DNA of 64,000 bases from Paragordius varius (taxonomy: Eukaryota; Nematomorpha), in assembly GCA_964247055.1 (NCBI GenBank), contig OZ176054.1:11036001-11100000 (forward strand), written 5' to 3'. Below the pieces are notes generated by a model. It was given only the letters and a program-made list of their open reading frames with translations, was not told the DNA's origin and made no database searches. The stretch's first letter is position 1. Every line of letters starts with the position of its first letter. Positions 60,501 to 64,000 of the stretch are shown here, piece by piece. The position numbers were made by a program, and so were the translations under genes.

Positions 60501-61158
60501 AAGGTTTTTTAACCATTATTGATTCTCTTTTTTCATGTTTTGTGTTAAAGAATCAAAGTCTTATTTGAATACAAATACATGCACTTTTTTCATTATAAAA
60601 TAGAACTTTTTTCTTTAATGAAAGAACAATTTGTGTCAATCAAACGCAACAGTATTTTTAGCTAAACTTAGATAATAATTGTTGCTTTGGATTAAAAATG
60701 TGGACTTTATATTAAAAAGCTTTGTCGGTGAATTTAAAACTGTTTTGCGTTCGAACGAATAAAAAATGTTAATTTTTTGTCAAGAATGCAAATTTATGCA
60801 ATTTTTTTGCTTTTTTACCATCCATATATTTAGATCATCCCATTAATCCACCCATCTTGGAACAAAAAGAAAATCCATATGAATGCCAAATTCTACCCGA
60901 TCTCAATTATGCCATCGTTGAAAAAAATGGTGTATATAATTTATCAACGCTTGCTTCTAATACCAATATCAATGGGTATTCTAATGGCAATTCTAATGCT
61001 TCTCTGCTGAACAGTAAAGAAACAAAAAGTGATATGGCAGAAAATGGTGATTTAAATCATTCAAATACAATTCCATCCTTGTTATATCACAGCGTAGATA
61101 GGGATGAATATCTCAAAGATGCTCTCACCCTGCAACAATTGTTAACTAACGTAACTAT
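57545..61158 (+). CDS. AMPD2: AMP deaminase, first four exons (continues past the window)
   Basis: AMP deaminase converts AMP to IMP. Exons: 57545-58122, 59413-59686, 60166-60367, 60834-61158; phases 2, 0, 1, 2, about 460 codons so far. Exon 1 (193 codons from MSKRFDTNGVDRDL) is a charged Asn/Asp-rich N-terminal region with no family match of its own. Exon 2 ends YQRVNVNGDEIG, like the RVTISGEE region of AMPDs. Exon 3 has AILEALSIREKYMHTSQQTF, the conserved N-terminal REKY block. Exon 4 opens HPINPPILEQKENPYEC, another family block, then has an Asn/Ser-rich insert before DALTLQQLLTNV. The catalytic domain should follow to the right; I find none of it in 61159-64000. Isoform name AMPD2 is tentative. 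Intron 1 holds a dead mariner. Confidence 0.85.
58232..59295 (+). mobile_element. Decayed mariner-family transposon in AMPD intron 1
   Basis: Starts ACCAGGTGTAATCACAAG. Near 58565 it encodes MQRLLDDDPTETQQKFIEAL then HVSQNLIDRCSRAMKE, the helix-turn-helix part of a mariner transposase, followed by many stops. The tail AEQHFNNFED ... EMGEICRSR matches the end of the copy at 41748-42830. Confidence 0.85.
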
Positions 61159-61947
61159 GTAAGAAAATTTTTATGATTTATTTGGATATAAAGATGGTTT
61201 TTTTTAAAAAAATGGAAGTTTTTGGTTGTTTTCATAAATAAAGGATTTTTCACCGGGAAAATCAATATGTTATTGGTTTGATAATAAATTTAGTAGATGT
61301 GAATTACTATTCGCTACTACGTTGAAAATTATGTATAATAGCAATTTTCCTTTATACCTTTTATTTTTATATAATTTAGGTAAATTAAAAAAAGTATCAA
61401 TTCTTATTTTCGCTCTCAAAAAATAAACTAAAGGGAGTTCTACTAAAGCTACACAGCTCTCATTATTTAACTATTATATCAATTTTAATTTATATTAATA
61501 ACCTAAAATTCAAGAGTTGGGTTTAAATTACATATTTATATACAATGGTTTTTTATCAACTAAGTACAGTAAATTGTTTTGGTTTTTAAAGAATTTTTTG
61601 GAGTACATAAGTTGATTGGATAATATACACTAAAGTTAATCGTCATATTTTTATGAATTTGATCATTTATATACATATACATCTTAAACAAATAATGTTA
61701 GTTCGAATTTAAAACACTTAACCATATTATAAGCAAAGTAATTTTTTTATTTAATCAACTTATATATAATTGTTTTATAATATGGGGAGTTATATATAAA
61801 TAACCGGATTCATACTTTTTTATTATTGTAGCGCCCATGGTAGACCCAATCATTTCTAAAAATAAGTTCTAGTAGGCATTTATTTAGCTCTAATATTAAT
61901 TTTAAATAACTCTCAAATAACCTAAAATTTAAGTATATATATATATA
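61159..61947. other. AMPD intron 4 (continuing), no feature
   Basis: AT-rich, no exon of AMPD found and no recognised repeat until the MITE at 61948. Confidence 0.5.
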
Positions 61948-62225
61948 TATATACCATTTACAATTCAATTTCACCCTTAAACAATTCAAATACCCTTGAA
62001 CAATTCAAATTCACCCTTGAACAATTCAAATTCACCCTCGAACAATTCAAATTTACCCTCAAATAAAATATATGTTTTTTAAGATTAAAAATTATTTATA
62101 TTTTATATATTTTTCAAAAATAAAAATTTTGTTTTGAATTAAAATAATACTGAAAAAAATAATAAATTATACCATAAACATATATTTCATATTTATAATG
62201 AATTATATTAGTTCGAAAACACATA
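61948..62225. repeat. MITE family 1 copy, right arm missing
   Basis: A full left arm (TATACCATTTACAATTCAA with about four tandem blocks) and core run to AGTTCGAAAACACATA, then switch abruptly at about 62225 to unrelated sequence GACCCATGTTCGGGTAAG. The right inverted arm is absent. Confidence 0.8.
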
Positions 62226-62252
62226 GACCCATGTTCGGGTAAGTATTACTTG

Positions 62253-62322
62253 CGTCCTTATGCTTAAATCCTTATGCTTACGTCCTTATGCTTCCATCCT
62301 TATGCTTACGTCCTTATGCTTA
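62253..62322. repeat. 14-bp minisatellite, five units
   Basis: Head-to-tail copies of CGTCCTTATGCTTA with single-base variants at the first two and last positions. Confidence 0.9.
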
Positions 62323-62399
62323 CATTTTTGAATAAAAATAATACATTCATCATAAGTCTGCTTCTAGTAGACTTATTAAAATTTCAAAGTGGCATAACT

Positions 62400-62900
62400 T
62401 TAAAAATATTGTGAATTTTTGAATTCTGTAAATTGGAGGAAAGAAAGTAAAGTATATTTAACAAATAATTTATAGGTTTAATTAATGTTGCTTCAATCAT
62501 TTGGCATTAAAAGGGGTTTACACAACCCCTGTTAAAAAATACATAAATCGTAAAACATGCATTCAAAATCAAAAGTTTTTTAGAAGAAATAGGTATGCAT
62601 TTTATCCAACTATATTTTTTAGATTTTTTTGAGTTATCAAAATTGAAATATTTGCATACTTTGTGAAATAAAAAAATCTATCCAGTTTTTCAAATTCTTT
62701 AAATTGGAGGATAAAAATGATGTATATATAACAAATTATTTATAGGTTTTAGAAATTGAATGATCGCATACACTCTTAGTGAACTAAGCTTCTTGAAAAA
62801 ATATATCTGGAACATACATGTAAAACCCAAAGTTTTTTAGAAGGTGTGCAATTGATTTAACCATATTTTTTAGATTTAGATGTCATGGCGATCGAATTAT
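62400..62900. repeat. Two diverged direct repeats, period ~271 bp
   Basis: AATTGGAGGA...AACAAATAATTTATAGG at 62431 recurs as AATTGGAGGA...ACAAATTATTTATAGG at 62702. AAAGTTTTTTAGAAG and ATATTTTTTAGAT blocks recur in the same order. Confidence 0.65.
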
Positions 62901-62906
62901 CTGCGC

Positions 62907-64000
62907 ACTTTTTGCATTTTGAGGATGAAGCATTGAAGAATTTATTTATTTTATTGGATTGCATAAAATTTTTACTATTTGATATATAAAATTATATATT
63001 TATGTTTATTGTCAATAAATATGTGATAAATTTACTTTAGTTTCAAGCGTCTAAAAAGCATATTAATCCACAGTGCACAAAATCGGAGGCTATAAAAAAT
63101 ATTATGATCAATCATATATATTGCATATTAGGAAAATCATGGTGCTTGGTTTTAGGTCTAACGAATAATATTGAGGTATATCCAATTTTGTGGTAATTGC
63201 CTTATCGAAAGGTTGCAAATTAGGCAAACTTATTTGGAGTCTACGCTTAAAATTCTAAACAAACTTCATTTTGGTTTTCAAATATAGTTTATAATTTAAT
63301 GATATTATTAAAGGAAATTAAACTTTGACCAAAAAGACCCCTAACTATTTCCCCAAATTTAAAGCAAAAGCTAATCAAAATTTTGAGGTGATAGAAATGT
63401 TAAACAATGTTTTTGTAATATCTTAAAGCACCATAAAATACGATTGCCAAAATTTTTATAAAAAAATCTATTATATTGTCAAATACTAATTTATATGAAA
63501 AATATTATCGCGCATCGGCTTTTTTTAAAAAACTGGCCAATTTTAGAGAAGTCCAAAAAGTTGTTTTGGAACCTACGCTTAAAATTTTAAATTTCATTTT
63601 TGTTTTCGAATATAGTTCATATCAAAATATAATGGTATTTTTAAAGGGAAGCATTTAGCTTTCATATAAAAAATTATAATTTGCCTAATTTGTAACCTTT
63701 CAAGGAACAATTACCACAAAATTGGATATAACTCTAAATTATTTGTTAGACCTAAAACCAAGCACCATGATTTTCCTAATATGCAATATATATGATTGAT
63801 CATAATATTTTTTATAGCCTCCGATTTTGTGCACTGTGGATTAATATGCTTTTTAGACGCTTGAAACTAAAGTAAATTTATCACATATTTATTGACAATA
63901 AACATAAATATATAATTTTATATATCAAATAGTAAAAATTTTATGCAATCCAATAAAATAAATAAATTCTTCAATGCTTCATCCTCAAAATGCAAAAAGT
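62907..64000. repeat. Large foldback: 322-bp inverted arms, 451-bp loop, runs off the window
   Basis: 62907-63228 (ACTTTTTGCATTTTGAGG ... TTAGGCAAA) is the near-perfect reverse complement of 63680-64000 (TTTGCCTAA ... CCTCAAAATGCAAAAAGT). The arms still match at the window edge, so they are longer. The loop contains a ~80-bp direct repeat (CTACGCTTAAAATT at 63236 and 63571). No transposase seen. Confidence 0.88.

Noticed and set aside
63476-63658. 60-codon ORF in the foldback loop
   Set aside because: No recognisable family, and it overlaps the diverged direct repeat in AT-rich sequence.

Overview
The window reads as nuclear DNA of an invertebrate animal. It is strongly AT-rich, its genes are split by many GT-AG introns, and it carries the animal-type fused purine enzyme GART together with AMP deaminase, hnRNP L and Nup85. 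The standard genetic code fits every gene. Introns fall into two classes: micro-introns of 27-42 nt, clustered near the 5' ends of genes, and introns of 200-1300 nt filled with small inverted-repeat elements. Flatworms are known for small 5' introns, so a flatworm-like animal is one possibility, but I cannot fix the phylum. Splice models were built by hand from frame, phase and family similarity. All exon phases close exactly in the complete genes. || Layout: (1) 1-1022 holds four tandem copies of the start of an AMP deaminase exon (+); only the last copy continues into the full exon. (2) 4147-16995 is GART (-), 16 exons, missing the last part of its third enzyme domain. (3) 17.0-20.7 kb is intergenic and packed with inverted and nested non-autonomous elements. 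(4) 20746-28585 is Nup85 (+), 17 exons, complete. (5) 30446-35072 is an intact Ty3/gypsy-type LTR retrotransposon (-) with identical LTRs and a 5-bp target duplication. (6) 37152-38168 is ATP synthase subunit OSCP (-), head to head with mitochondrial ribosomal protein bL35m at 38199-38684 (+); their start codons are only 30 bp apart. (7) 38.7-44.4 kb is intergenic with a decayed mariner. (8) 44452-57231 is an hnRNP L-like four-RRM protein (-), 24 exons, 1273 aa. (9) 57545-61158 is the first four exons of AMP deaminase (+), with a second decayed mariner in intron 1. (10) 62-64 kb holds a broken MITE, a 14-bp minisatellite and a large foldback. || GART makes IMP and AMP deaminase returns AMP to IMP, so two purine genes bracket the window. 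The most striking large-scale observation is that AMP deaminase at the left end and GART next to it, facing each other, both lose their 3' exons across the same 1.0-4.1 kb interval, while the 5' half of AMP deaminase lies at the right end in the same orientation. One head-to-tail junction (tandem duplication, circular DNA or assembly artefact) would explain all of this.
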